A stretch of 27,347 nt of DNA from Lentzea aerocolonigenes (GTDB lineage: Bacteria > Actinomycetota > Actinomycetes > Mycobacteriales > Pseudonocardiaceae): contig NZ_JYJG01000352.1 in the NCBI RefSeq assembly GCF_000955955.1, positions 1 to 27,347 on the forward strand, in the 5' to 3' direction. The notes under the pieces are model-generated. The model saw only the letters and a list, made by a program, of their open reading frames with translations, was not told where the DNA came from and made no database searches. The translations under genes were made by a program, and so were the position numbers. Of the stretch, positions 16,953 to 25,320 are shown piece after piece. The first letter of the stretch is position 1. Each line of letters opens with the position of its first letter.

Positions 16953-17836
16953 CCCGGTGACACCCCGACGATCCGCTTGAATGCGCGGCTGAACGCAGCC
17001 TCCGACTCGTAGCCGAGGCCGCGCGCGATCTCGCTGACCGTGCTGTCGCGGTCCCGCAACCGGTTCATCGCCACGTGCATGCGCCACCGCGTCACGTATC
17101 GCATGGCCGGTTCGCCGACAAGCTCGGTGAACCGCGCCGCGAACGCCGAGCGGGACATCGCCGTCTGGTGCGCCAGGCGTTCGACGGTCCACGGCTGGGC
17201 GGGGTCGCGGTGGATCAACGCCAGCGCCTGCCCGATCTGCTGGTCCTGCAACGCGCCGAGCCAGCCGGTGCGCGCGGCCGGGTCGTTGGCGAGCCACGAA
17301 CGGATCGTCTGGATCACCAGCACGTCGGCGAGCCTGGTGATCACCGCTTCGCCGCCGGGGCGCAGGTTTCGCGCCTCGGCGGCCATGAGGTCGATGGTGG
17401 CGCGCATGTCGTCGGCCTGCCGCACGTACAGCACGTGGGGCAACACCTTGATCAGGTGCTTCGCGGCCGGGTGGTCGAAACGCACCGCGCCGCACACGAG
17501 GTGCGTCACGGCGCCACCGTCGCCGTGCCTCAAAATCGCGTAGTTGTCGGTCTCGAACGTGTGCGGCAGCGTCGTGACCAGCGGCGTTTCCGCCTCGGAG
17601 CCGCTGAACAGCCGGTGGCCCTCGCCGCCCGGCACGAGCAGCACGTCGCCGGGTGCCAACGAGGTCACGTGGCCGTCGACCTCGATCTCGCACGAGCCGC
17701 TGGTGAGCACGTGGAACCACAGGCAGTCGGCCATGTCGGGCATCGTCAGGCCCCACGGCTCGGTGAGCTCGGTCCGGCAGTAGAAGCTGCCGGACATCCT
17801 CATCAGGTGCAGCGCCTCGCCCAACGCGTCCGTCAT
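16934..17836 (-). CDS. AraC family transcriptional regulator with cupin sensor domain
   Basis: 300-residue regulator. The N-terminal half is a cupin-type ligand-binding domain (AraC_binding/cupin_6: GSCEIEVDGHVTSLAPGDVLLVPGGEGHRL). The C-terminal ~100 residues contain two helix-turn-helix motifs (WTVERLAHQTAMSRSAFAARF and STVSEIARGLGYESEAAFSRAFKRIVGVSP). The ATG at 17836 is chosen over the upstream in-frame start because it begins the family sequence. It diverges from the DUF1772 gene; the 81-nt gap is AT-richer than its surroundings and holds TTGTCA at 17876-17881, so control of the DUF1772 gene and itself is likely (inference). The ligand is unknown. Confidence 0.92.
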   Translation of the reverse strand: MTDALGEALHLMRMSGSFYCRTELTEPWGLTMPDMADCLWFHVLTSGSCEIEVDGHVTSLAPGDVLLVPGGEGHRLFSGSEAETPLVTTLPHTFETDNYAILRHGDGGAVTHLVCGAVRFDHPAAKHLIKVLPHVLYVRQADDMRATIDLMAAEARNLRPGGEAVITRLADVLVIQTIRSWLANDPAARTGWLGALQDQQIGQALALIHRDPAQPWTVERLAHQTAMSRSAFAARFTELVGEPAMRYVTRWRMHVAMNRLRDRDSTVSEIARGLGYESEAAFSRAFKRIVGVSPGQARAG

Positions 17837-17917
17837 GCACCCAGTCTGGACGAATGAGCAAGCCAAAGCGATGAATTGTCATTGAGAGTCCGCGCCGCGC
17901 AGACCACAGTGAGCGGC

Positions 17918-18328
17918 ATGGGGACAATCACGCTGATCGCAGCCGCCGCTTCTGGCCTGATGGCAGGCCTGTTCTTCGCGTTCTCCACGGCCGTCATGCC
18001 CGGCCTCGCCGACCTGCCCGCCGCGGACGCCCGCGCCGCCATGCGCCGCATCAACGTCCGCATCCAGAACCCGGTGTTCCTGCTGGTGTTCGCGGGCAAC
18101 GTGATCCTGTGCGGCATCGAGGTCTTCCAGGGCAGGATCGCGGGCGGCCTGCTCTACCTCGTCGGCTCGTTCCTGCTGACCATGGTCGTCAACGTGCCCA
18201 TGAACAACCGCCTCGAACGCACCGACGACGCCTACTGGCCCGAGTACCTGCGCAGGTGGACGATCTGGAACCACGTGCGCGGCATCGCCTGCCTCGCCTC
18301 GACGATCACCCTGCTACTCGGATTATGA
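17918..18328 (+). CDS. DUF1772 (anthrone oxygenase-like) membrane protein
   Basis: 136-residue membrane protein with four hydrophobic segments. Family hallmarks are GLMAGLFFAFSTAVMPGL, NVPMNNRL and the tryptophan-rich YLRRWTIWNHVRG. The family includes a fungal anthrone oxygenase, but most bacterial members are uncharacterised. The ATG at 17918 is preferred over a TTG at 17876, which would place the promoter region inside the gene. It is divergent from the AraC-type regulator, its probable controller. The 3' end overlaps the convergent P450 gene by 23 bp. Confidence 0.85.
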   Translation: MGTITLIAAAASGLMAGLFFAFSTAVMPGLADLPAADARAAMRRINVRIQNPVFLLVFAGNVILCGIEVFQGRIAGGLLYLVGSFLLTMVVNVPMNNRLERTDDAYWPEYLRRWTIWNHVRGIACLASTITLLLGL

Positions 18329-19490
18329 GGCCGTTCTTGGGGCGCATCGCGGCGACGCTCGTCGGCGTGATGCGCTGCTCGACCAACTCGGGTTTTGGCC
18401 GTTGCAGCAACGCTTTCAGCATCACGGTCAGTTCCGTCGTCGCGAGCCCGGCCCCGATGCACCGGTGCGGCCCGCCCCCGAACGGCAGGAACTCGTGCGG
18501 GGCGGGCTTGTTCTCCCACCGGTCCGGGTCGAACCGCAGCGGGTCCGGAAACACCTCGGCCAGCCGATGCGTGACGTACGGGCTGTACAGCAGGAACGTG
18601 CCTTCCTCGATCTTCTTCCCGGCGAACTCGAACGGTTGCGCCGCCACACGTGCAGACACCACCGCGGGCGGATACAGCCGCAGCGTCTCGTTCACGACGT
18701 TGGCCAGGTAGTCGTCGTCTTCCCGCGCACGCTCCCAAACTCCGTTGTGCCGCAACAGGTTGAAGATCGCCCACGCCATCGCGCCGCTCGTCGTCTCGTA
18801 TCCGGCGGCGATCAGCGTGACGACCTGGTCGCGCACTTCGAGGTCGCTCAGCCCGTCACTCTGCACGAGAGCCGTGAGCACGTCTCCGGCCGTGTTGCCT
18901 TGGCGCGTCTCCTCGATCGCCTTGTAGACCCGCGCGTCAACGGCCCGGCGCGCTCTCATCGCGTTGCGCCATGCCGGAGCCTTCACCTTCCTGAGCAACG
19001 TCACGACCGCCGGGTTGCGGTCGATCAGGTTGATCAGCACCTGCAGGTGCGCCCCGAAGAACTCCGAGTCCTGCGCCAGCCTGTCGCCGAACAACGCGTG
19101 GATCGTGCTGCGCCTGATCGCCCTCCGGAACTCCTGATACGCGTCCACCTCTTGCCCTGGTCGCCAAGCGTCGAGCGTCTTGTCGGCGTTCTCCCGCATC
19201 ACGGGCACGTAGTTCGCGATCTGCCGATGCACCAACGCCGGCTGCACGTGCTTGCGCCGCCGCTTGTGGTCCTCGCCGTCGCTCACGATCAACGACGTCG
19301 GCCCGTCCACCGGCACCAGCACCTGGAACGCCCGCTCCACCTCGAACAGCTCGGAGTTCGCGAACACGAACCGGTTCGCCTCAGGCCCGAGCAGGTAGGT
19401 GTAGGGCCCCATGCGCACCACCGGCCCGAACCTCCGATGCAGACCGGAAAGAAGATCGGCCTGCCGGAACCGCACGACGTCCGGGATCAT
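18306..19490 (-). CDS. Cytochrome P450 (eukaryote-like/CYP135-138-like type)
   Basis: 394 residues from ATG 19490. The I-helix oxygen-binding motif AAGYETTSGAMAW, the K-helix EXXR in NETLRLYPP and the heme-ligand loop FLPFGGGPHRCIGAG are all intact, so the monooxygenase is probably active. The LRLYPPAVVSARVAAQPFEFAG stretch and the HKRRRKHVQPAL motif are closer to CYP135/138-like proteins than to the CYP105/107 type found at 25321. The start is uncertain: an in-frame GTG at 19514 would give 8 more residues, and still longer forms would overlap the divergent hydrolase. No redox partner gene is nearby. It overlaps the DUF1772 gene tail to tail by 23 bp. Confidence 0.92.
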   Translation of the reverse strand: MIPDVVRFRQADLLSGLHRRFGPVVRMGPYTYLLGPEANRFVFANSELFEVERAFQVLVPVDGPTSLIVSDGEDHKRRRKHVQPALVHRQIANYVPVMRENADKTLDAWRPGQEVDAYQEFRRAIRRSTIHALFGDRLAQDSEFFGAHLQVLINLIDRNPAVVTLLRKVKAPAWRNAMRARRAVDARVYKAIEETRQGNTAGDVLTALVQSDGLSDLEVRDQVVTLIAAGYETTSGAMAWAIFNLLRHNGVWERAREDDDYLANVVNETLRLYPPAVVSARVAAQPFEFAGKKIEEGTFLLYSPYVTHRLAEVFPDPLRFDPDRWENKPAPHEFLPFGGGPHRCIGAGLATTELTVMLKALLQRPKPELVEQRITPTSVAAMRPKNGLIIRVAG

Positions 19491-19530
19491 GGCGTTGACA
19501 GTGCCACACCGCACCGGGGGACGGTTCGCA

Positions 19531-20250
19531 ATGCCAGCACGGGTTCCGCTGCCAACCTTGAACGCGGGCGGCGTGTCCATCGCCTATCGCATGGACGGCT
19601 CGCTGTCGGGCCCGCCCGTGGTGTTGTTGCACGCTTTGGCGAGCTCTTCGGCCACCTGGACCCGCCTCACCCGCTCACTGGTGGCCGCCGGCCACCTCGT
19701 GATCGCCCCGGAACTGCGCGGGCACGGCGGCAGCGCCTGGACCGGCGACTACCGCCTGGACTCCGTGCAGCGCGACGTGGTGAGCGTGCTCGACCTGCTG
19801 GACATCGCCGAGTTCGACCTCATCGGCCACTCGCTGGGCGCCCACATCGCCGCGCTGCTGGCCGGCCGCCGCCCGGACCGAGTGCGCAAGCTCGTGCTCG
19901 AAGACCCGCCACCGCCGCCCCGCTCCGGCGCACCCCGCCGGCCCCGGCGAGGTCTCGCCTGGTTCCTCGCCGCGCAGGGCCTGGTGCGCCGCGGGTTCGA
20001 TCGCCGCATGGTGCCGCAGATCCTGACCCAGCTCCGCGCGCCCGACCCGTTGTGGTGGGACGGCCTGTCCGCGATCAAGGCACCGACCCTGGTGATCGGC
20101 GGCTCGCGCAGCCACATCCCGTTGGAGCGCCTGGAAGAAGTCGCCGCGGAGATCCCGCACTGCGATCTGCTCACGATCGACGCGGGCCACCGCATCCACA
20201 GCACCCGTCCCGCCGAGTTCCAGGACGCAGTGCTCCGCTTCCTCACCTAG
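19531..20250 (+). CDS. Alpha/beta-fold hydrolase
   Basis: 239-residue hydrolase. The oxyanion-hole region is VVLLHALASSSATW, the nucleophile elbow is GHSLGA (Ser about 101), and the catalytic histidine is in DAGHRIHSTRP near the C terminus. The strand-6 position where the acidic residue usually lies (GxxD) reads GGSRSHIP, without Asp or Glu, so the acid may be supplied elsewhere or the enzyme may be impaired. The ATG at 19531 is preceded by GGGGGA. It is divergent from the P450 gene with 40 bp between the start codons. The stop is followed, in the same frame, by a truncated secreted-protein remnant. Confidence 0.88.
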   Translation: MPARVPLPTLNAGGVSIAYRMDGSLSGPPVVLLHALASSSATWTRLTRSLVAAGHLVIAPELRGHGGSAWTGDYRLDSVQRDVVSVLDLLDIAEFDLIGHSLGAHIAALLAGRRPDRVRKLVLEDPPPPPRSGAPRRPRRGLAWFLAAQGLVRRGFDRRMVPQILTQLRAPDPLWWDGLSAIKAPTLVIGGSRSHIPLERLEEVAAEIPHCDLLTIDAGHRIHSTRPAEFQDAVLRFLT

Positions 20251-20256
20251 CCGATC

Positions 20257-20592
20257 TTGTCGGACCCGCTGAGCAGAGGCACGTCAACGGCTCGCACATC
20301 CGTCGCCGAACTGGGCATCGGCATCGTCGCCCTGCGAGACGTCGTCGCCACCTCACGCAGCACCTGCGGCGGCGCCACCGGCAACGTCAGCATCGGCGCG
20401 CTGACCGTCGCCGGCCTCCCGATCACCGTCACCACCGCGCCCAACACCACGATCCCGCTGGTCGGCGGCAAGATCGTGATCAACGAGCAGGTACCGATGC
20501 CCGGCGGCCTCAAGGTCAACGGCGCGCACATCACCCTGCCCGGCGTGGACGTGGTCGTGTCGTCCGCGACCTCGGCCGTTCACCACTGCTGA
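20257..20592 (+). pseudogene. 5'-truncated remnant of a choice-of-anchor P-like secreted protein
   Basis: About 110 codons ending at the TGA 20590-20592. The core (GNVSIGALTVAGLPITVTTA, PNTTIPLVGGKIVINEQVP, then LHVTLP-like GAHITLPGVDVVVSSATS and a final Cys) looks like the C-terminal half of actinobacterial secreted choice-of-anchor P proteins, from memory of the family. The signal peptide and N-terminal half that such proteins have are absent: the frame runs directly up to the hydrolase stop 6 nt away. The possible TTG start has no ribosome binding site or -10 element. A deletion that removed the 5' part is the likeliest explanation. A functional short cytoplasmic protein cannot be excluded. 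Confidence 0.5.
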
Positions 20593-20663
20593 TCTGACCG
20601 AACCGCCCTCCAGGTCCTCAGTGCCGTGCTACTACTTCGGTACTGGGGATCTTGGGGGATCAC

Positions 20664-20909
20664 ATGCATGACGATGACGACTTCTCGTCCGAGCCCGACT
20701 TCTCGTCACGGCGGCACCGCGACATGGACCTGCGCAACGCCCCGTCGTGGGCTCAAGCGTTCGTGTGGCTGGGCACGCTTTTCGCCCTCATCGGTGTCGT
20801 GATCTTCTTCGGATCCAGGAGCACGGCGCCGTCCACCGCGTTCTTCCTCATCGGCCTGGTGTTCGTGGCACTGGGAGCACTCGGCAACAGCACCTCCCGC
20901 CGTCACTGA
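20664..20909 (+). CDS. Small two-helix membrane protein, hypothetical
   Basis: 81-residue protein not assigned to a family. The N terminus is charged and acidic (HDDDDFSSEPDFSSRRHRD), followed by two hydrophobic helices (about 30-50 and 58-75: AFVWLGTLFALIGVVIFFG and AFFLIGLVFVALGAL). Both ends are probably cytoplasmic. The ATG at 20664 has GGGGGA a few bases upstream; a TTG at 20652 would overlap that site. A weak 8-bp hairpin (20619-20626 with 20638-20645) lies just upstream. The 3' end overlaps the convergent PrsW-type gene by 7 bp. Confidence 0.65.
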   Translation: MHDDDDFSSEPDFSSRRHRDMDLRNAPSWAQAFVWLGTLFALIGVVIFFGSRSTAPSTAFFLIGLVFVALGALGNSTSRRH

Positions 20910-21847
20910 GGCGGTCGGCCCGCCGGCCACCAGCGTGCGTCGGTCGGTAGCGCGTACCCACGTACCGCGCTGAACTCCCGCCGCGACGCCCGTACGAGAC
21001 CCACGAGCCAGGCGACGCCGACCACCGAGATCAACGCCAGACCGAGCCACGTGAACACGGTGAACAGCTGCACCTGCGCCGGTGTCGGCTGCGGCAGGTA
21101 ACCGGCGTCGAACGCCTGCTCCTGCCACGGCTGGTCGGTCAGCACCAACGTGATCACGATGGCGATGCTGTTCATCGAGTCCCACAGGGCGTGCAGCAAC
21201 GACACCCCGAGGTAGGCCCACAGCAACCGCCTGGTGAGCATGAAGTGCTCGCGACGACTGCGCGAGAACAACACACCGCCCAAGATCGCCGTCCACAGCC
21301 CGTGCCCGAACGGCGCGAGGAAGCCCCGCAACAACTCCGTCGTCACCAGGTCCATCAACGACAGCCCGTTCTCGGTCAGCGTCGCCGTGAGCGCGTACCC
21401 GGCCGACTCGAAGGCCGCGAACCCGAACCCGACACTCGCGCCGAGCACCAGCCCGTCACGCGTCGACTTGTGCACCAGATGCCGCGTCAGCAGAGCCAGC
21501 GCCCCGAGCTTGACCGCTTCCTCGATCAGCCCGACGCCCACGAACAGCCAGGGCGACGGGTGCAGCAGGTACGTCTCCAGCAACGACGCCCCGAGCACAC
21601 CCAGCACCCCGCCGACCGCGAACGTCCGGAACACGATCTCCCCGGACACCTCACCGGAGTGGCTGTGCTCGAACGCCCACACCACGAACGTCGCCGGCAC
21701 CAGGAAGCTGCCCAGCAGCACGATCGTCGGAATCAGGTTGGCGTTGCCGGTGAGGTACGTGATCACCACCGTCGCGATCCACAGCGCCAGCCCCATGAAG
21801 AACATCCGCAGCCACGACCTGCGCGTGCGTGCCACCGGCGAAACCAT
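20903..21847 (-). CDS. PrsW-type intramembrane metalloprotease
   Basis: 314-residue polytopic membrane protein of the PrsW/CAAX protease-like group. Conserved polar residues lie in membrane segments: E109-E110 (GLIEEAVKL), E147 (FGFAAFES), H182 (GHGLWTA) and H219 (LLHALWDS). These are the family's presumed metal and catalytic site. PrsW of Bacillus cleaves an anti-sigma factor; the substrate here is unknown and no anti-sigma gene is adjacent. The ATG at 21847 is chosen; a TTG at 21883 would add 12 residues. The start lies 43 nt behind recQ on the same strand, so the two are probably cotranscribed. Confidence 0.85.
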   Translation of the reverse strand: MVSPVARTRRSWLRMFFMGLALWIATVVITYLTGNANLIPTIVLLGSFLVPATFVVWAFEHSHSGEVSGEIVFRTFAVGGVLGVLGASLLETYLLHPSPWLFVGVGLIEEAVKLGALALLTRHLVHKSTRDGLVLGASVGFGFAAFESAGYALTATLTENGLSLMDLVTTELLRGFLAPFGHGLWTAILGGVLFSRSRREHFMLTRRLLWAYLGVSLLHALWDSMNSIAIVITLVLTDQPWQEQAFDAGYLPQPTPAQVQLFTVFTWLGLALISVVGVAWLVGLVRASRREFSAVRGYALPTDARWWPAGRPPQ

Positions 21848-21890
21848 GGCCGGCAGTTTCTCGCCCGGCCACGACCGGGACAACTCGGGG

Positions 21891-23975
21891 TCAGTTCGTG
21901 ACGGCCAGCGCGAACGGCAACACCGCGGGCACCCCCTCCCTCCTGAGCATCCGGGCCGCCACCGTCATCGTCCAGCCGGTGTCGACGTGGTCGTCGATCA
22001 GCAGCAGCGGACCGTCCACACCCGACACGTCCGGTGTCTCGCCGGACCGGACGAGGCCAGCGAGACGTTGGGCGCTGTTGGCCCGGTGCGTCGACTCGCC
22101 CAGCCAGACCGTGCCAAGGAGCGGCAGGCGGCCGATCGAGGCGATGCGCTGGCCGAAACTGCCGACCAGCGTCGGGCGCCGGCGGGAGCCCACTGTCACC
22201 ACGCCGACCGGGCGGTCGTCCCAGCCCCACGCCGAGAGCACCTTCACGCAGGCCGCGAAGACGTCCTCGGGGATCTCGCGGTCGGTGCCGTCGGCGAGCA
22301 GGTCGCGCAGCTTGGTGCCCCAGCCGATGTCGGTGAGGCGGCCCAGAGCGCGGCCGGTCGCGGCGACCTCGGCCGGCGGGATCTTGCCGGACAGGGGTAC
22401 GCCGATCGCGGCCATGCCCGTCGGCCACATCTTGCGCGGAGCCACGTCCAGGCCGGGGCGCAGCAGGCGTTCGCGAGCCGCGCCCGCCGCCGACTCCGAC
22501 ACCTCCACCGACAGCCGTTCGCCGGTGCAGTTGTCGCAACGGCCGCAGGCGTGCGCGGTCGGGTCGTCGAGCTGGTCCTGCAGGAACTTCATGCGGCACG
22601 ACGGAGTGCGCAGGTAGTCGACCATCACCTGCTGCTCCGCCTTGCGCGCCTCGGCGATGCGCGCATACCGGTCGCCGTCGTACTCCCACGGCCGGCCGGT
22701 GGACTCCCAGCCACCGCGGACCCGGCGGACCGCGCCGTCGACGTCCAGCACCTTCAGCACCACTTCGAGCCTGCTGCGGGACAGCTCGACCATCGGCTCC
22801 AGCGCCGCCGTCGACAACGGTTTGCCCGCGCCGTCCAGGGCGGACAGCACCTGGCGCACCACGACCTCCGGCGGGAAGGCCAGGGACGCGAAGTACGACC
22901 AGATGTCGCGGTCCTCGTGGCCCGGCAGGAGGATGACCTCGGCGCGTTCGACGCCGCGGCCCGCCCGGCCGATCTGCTGGTAGTACGCGATCGGGGACGA
23001 GGGCGCACCGACGTGCACGACGAACCCGAGGTCCGGCTTGTCGAAACCCATGCCGAGCGCCGAGGTGGCGACCAGCGCCTTTACGCGGTTGTTCAGCAGG
23101 TCCTCCTCGGCGCGCTCGCGTTCGGCGGGCTCGGTCTTGCCCGAGTACGCCGCGACCGTGAAACCGCGTGAGGAGAGGAACGCCGCGATGTCGTCCGCCG
23201 CCGCGACCGTGAGCGTGTAGATGATGCCCGAGCCCGGCAGCCGGTCGAGCTGTTCCGCGAGCCACCCGAGGCGTGACTCCGCGGTGGGCAGCAGCGCGAC
23301 CGACAGACGCAGGCTGTCGCGGTCGAGAGGGCCGCGCAGGACCAGTGTGCCCTCGTCGGCGCCGAGCCCCAGCTGCTCGGTGACGTCGTGGACCACCCGG
23401 TTGTTGGCCGTCGCCGTCGTCGCCAGCACCGGCACGCCCGGTGGCAGCTCCGTCAGCAACGTCCGGAGCCTGCGGTAGTCCGGCCGGAAGTCGTGGCCCC
23501 AGTCCGAGATGCAGTGCGCCTCGTCGACCACGAGCATGCCCGCGGACGCGGTGAGCGAGGGGAGCACGGTGTCCCGGAAGTCGGGGTTGTTCAGCCGTTC
23601 CGGACTCACCAGGAGCACGTCGACCTCGCCGGCCGCGACCTGCTCCTGCACGGCGTCCCACTCGTCGGTGTTCGCCGAGTTGATCGTCACCGCGTGCACA
23701 CCGGCCCGTGCCGCCGCGTCGACCTGGTTGCGCATCAACGCGAGCAGTGGCGACACGATGACAGTCGGGCCCTCGCCGAGCTGTCGCAGCAACGCCGTCG
23801 CGATGAAGTACACAGCCGACTTGCCCCAGCCGGTGCGCTGGACGACGAGAGCTCTGCGGCGCTGGGCGACGAGGGTGTGGATCGCCGTCCACTGGTCCTC
23901 GCGCAGCACCGCCTGCGGGCCCGCCAGTGCCCGCAGCCGTTCTTCGGCCAGCTCCCGCAACGCGATGTCGTCCAT
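21891..23975 (-). CDS. RecQ-family DNA helicase with C-terminal phosphoribosyltransferase-like domain
   Basis: 694 residues. The helicase core has Walker A TGWGKS (48-53), DEAH (151-154), the aromatic-rich loop [13 protein letters not shown] and motif VI QIGRAGR (334-340). The RecQ zinc site is C460, C477, C480, C483. There is no HRDC domain. Instead, residues about 585-694 resemble a ComFC-like phosphoribosyltransferase: [21 protein letters not shown], an NSAQR stretch, and the PRPP-loop-like [13 protein letters not shown] (D661, D662, T666, G667). The helicase presumably unwinds DNA during repair; the role of the tail is unknown. The ATG at 23975 begins the domain; the longer upstream frame is antisense to proA. 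It is divergent from proA with a 63-nt gap. Confidence 0.9.
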   Translation of the reverse strand: MDDIALRELAEERLRALAGPQAVLREDQWTAIHTLVAQRRRALVVQRTGWGKSAVYFIATALLRQLGEGPTVIVSPLLALMRNQVDAAARAGVHAVTINSANTDEWDAVQEQVAAGEVDVLLVSPERLNNPDFRDTVLPSLTASAGMLVVDEAHCISDWGHDFRPDYRRLRTLLTELPPGVPVLATTATANNRVVHDVTEQLGLGADEGTLVLRGPLDRDSLRLSVALLPTAESRLGWLAEQLDRLPGSGIIYTLTVAAADDIAAFLSSRGFTVAAYSGKTEPAERERAEEDLLNNRVKALVATSALGMGFDKPDLGFVVHVGAPSSPIAYYQQIGRAGRGVERAEVILLPGHEDRDIWSYFASLAFPPEVVVRQVLSALDGAGKPLSTAALEPMVELSRSRLEVVLKVLDVDGAVRRVRGGWESTGRPWEYDGDRYARIAEARKAEQQVMVDYLRTPSCRMKFLQDQLDDPTAHACGRCDNCTGERLSVEVSESAAGAARERLLRPGLDVAPRKMWPTGMAAIGVPLSGKIPPAEVAATGRALGRLTDIGWGTKLRDLLADGTDREIPEDVFAACVKVLSAWGWDDRPVGVVTVGSRRRPTLVGSFGQRIASIGRLPLLGTVWLGESTHRANSAQRLAGLVRSGETPDVSGVDGPLLLIDDHVDTGWTMTVAARMLRREGVPAVLPFALAVTN

Positions 23976-24025
23976 GAGGCGCAAGCTTGCCAGGCCGGTC
24001 TGACAATTGTGATTGCCGCAGGTCG

Positions 24026-24031
24026 TAAGCT
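24026..24031 (+). promoter_or_regulatory. -10 element of proA, leaderless start
   Basis: TAAGCT is followed by 7 nt and then the GTG at 24039. No ribosome binding site is present between them. A palindrome ACAATTGT (24003-24010) lies upstream in the recQ-proA intergenic region and could be an operator. Confidence 0.5.
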
Positions 24032-24038
24032 GTGTTGC

Positions 24039-25304
24039 GTGACTGATGACCTGCGCGACCAGGTGCACGCCGCAGCCCGCCGCGCCCGCGTCGCCGCCGA
24101 CGAACTCGTCCTCGCCACGCGTGAGCGCAAGGACACCGCGCTGCACGCGATGGCGGCCGCTCTCCGCGAGCGCGCGCCAGAGATCATCGAGGCCAACAAG
24201 AAGGACCTCGAAGCGGGCAAGGCAGCGGGTCTGCCGGACAACATCCTGGACCGCCTCACGCTCACCGAGGCCCGCGTCGAAGGCGTGGCTGTAGGCCTCG
24301 AAACCGTTGCGGGACAGGCCGATCCGGTCGGCGAGGTGCTGCGCGGCGGCATCCTCCCGAACGGCTTGGAGATCAAGCAGGTCCGCGTCCCGATGGGCGT
24401 CGTCGGCATGGTCTACGAGGGCCGTCCGAACGTCACGGTCGACGCCGCCGGTCTCGCGCTGAAGTCCGGGAACGCCGCGCTGCTGCGAGGTTCCTCGACG
24501 GCGGAGAACTCCAACACCACGCTCGTCGCCGTCCTGCGCGATGCACTCGAAAGCGTGAACCTGCCGGCCGACTCCGTGCAGCTGCTGCCGTGCCACGACC
24601 GCGCGTCCGTCACCCACCTCATCACCGCACGCGGCCTCGTCGACCTGGTGATTCCGCGTGGTGGCGCGGGTTTGATCAACGCGGTCGTCCAGCAGGCGAC
24701 GGTTCCCACGATCGAGACCGGCGTCGGCAACTGCCACGTCTACGTCGACAAGCACGCGGACCTCGACATGGCCGAGGCGATCGTCCTCAACGCCAAGACG
24801 CGGCGCACGAGCGTGTGCAACGCGGCCGAGTCGCTGTTGGTGCACAAGGACGTCGCGCACGAGTTCGTCCCGCGCATCACCAAGGCGTTGCAACAGGAGA
24901 GCGTGATCATCCACGGCGACGCCGCATTCGCCCAGCAGGATGAGGTTCTCAACGCGACCGACGACGACTGGGGCACCGAGTACCTGAGCCTCGACATCTC
25001 GGCGAAGGTCGTCGACTCGCTGGACGACGCGGTGCGGCACATCGCGACGTACGGCTCCGGCCACAGCGAGGCCATCGTCACGAATGACGTTGCGGCAGCA
25101 CGGAAGTTCACGACCCGGGTGGACGCGGCGGCGGTGTTCGTCAACGCCTCCACGGCGTTCACGGACGGCGCGGAGTTCGGCATGGGCGCGGAGATCGGCA
25201 TCTCCACGCAGAAGCTGCACGCCCGCGGTCCGATGGGCCTATCCGAGCTGACGTCCTCGAAATGGGTCGTCTGGGGCGAAGGTCACACGCGCCCGAAGGC
25301 GTAG
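24039..25304 (+). CDS. proA: Glutamate-5-semialdehyde dehydrogenase (gamma-glutamyl phosphate reductase)
   Basis: 421-residue NADPH-dependent enzyme for the second step of proline synthesis, reducing the unstable product of ProB. It has the aldehyde-dehydrogenase-like fold. Conserved stretches are [45 protein letters not shown] and [12 protein letters not shown]. The catalytic cysteine is C260 ([15 protein letters not shown]). GTG 24039 gives the family's usual length and lies 7 nt behind a -10 element. The substrate is labile, so distance from proB on the chromosome is notable although both products can still meet in the cytoplasm. A second P450 gene starts 16 nt after the stop. Confidence 0.97.
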   Translation: MTDDLRDQVHAAARRARVAADELVLATRERKDTALHAMAAALRERAPEIIEANKKDLEAGKAAGLPDNILDRLTLTEARVEGVAVGLETVAGQADPVGEVLRGGILPNGLEIKQVRVPMGVVGMVYEGRPNVTVDAAGLALKSGNAALLRGSSTAENSNTTLVAVLRDALESVNLPADSVQLLPCHDRASVTHLITARGLVDLVIPRGGAGLINAVVQQATVPTIETGVGNCHVYVDKHADLDMAEAIVLNAKTRRTSVCNAAESLLVHKDVAHEFVPRITKALQQESVIIHGDAAFAQQDEVLNATDDDWGTEYLSLDISAKVVDSLDDAVRHIATYGSGHSEAIVTNDVAAARKFTTRVDAAAVFVNASTAFTDGAEFGMGAEIGISTQKLHARGPMGLSELTSSKWVVWGEGHTRPKA

Positions 25305-25307
25305 TCC

Positions 25308-25313
25308 TACGTT
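25308..25313 (+). promoter_or_regulatory. -10 element of the second P450 gene, leaderless start
   Basis: TACGTT begins 3 nt after the proA stop and is followed by 7 nt and the ATG at 25321. Any GGGAG in between is too near the ATG for a normal ribosome binding site. The P450 may thus have its own promoter besides read-through from proA. Confidence 0.45.
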
Positions 25314-25320
25314 GGGAGAC

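Noticed and set aside
19495..19500. Perfect TTGACA as -35 box of the hydrolase gene
   Set aside because: No TANNNT-like -10 is found 16-18 nt downstream.
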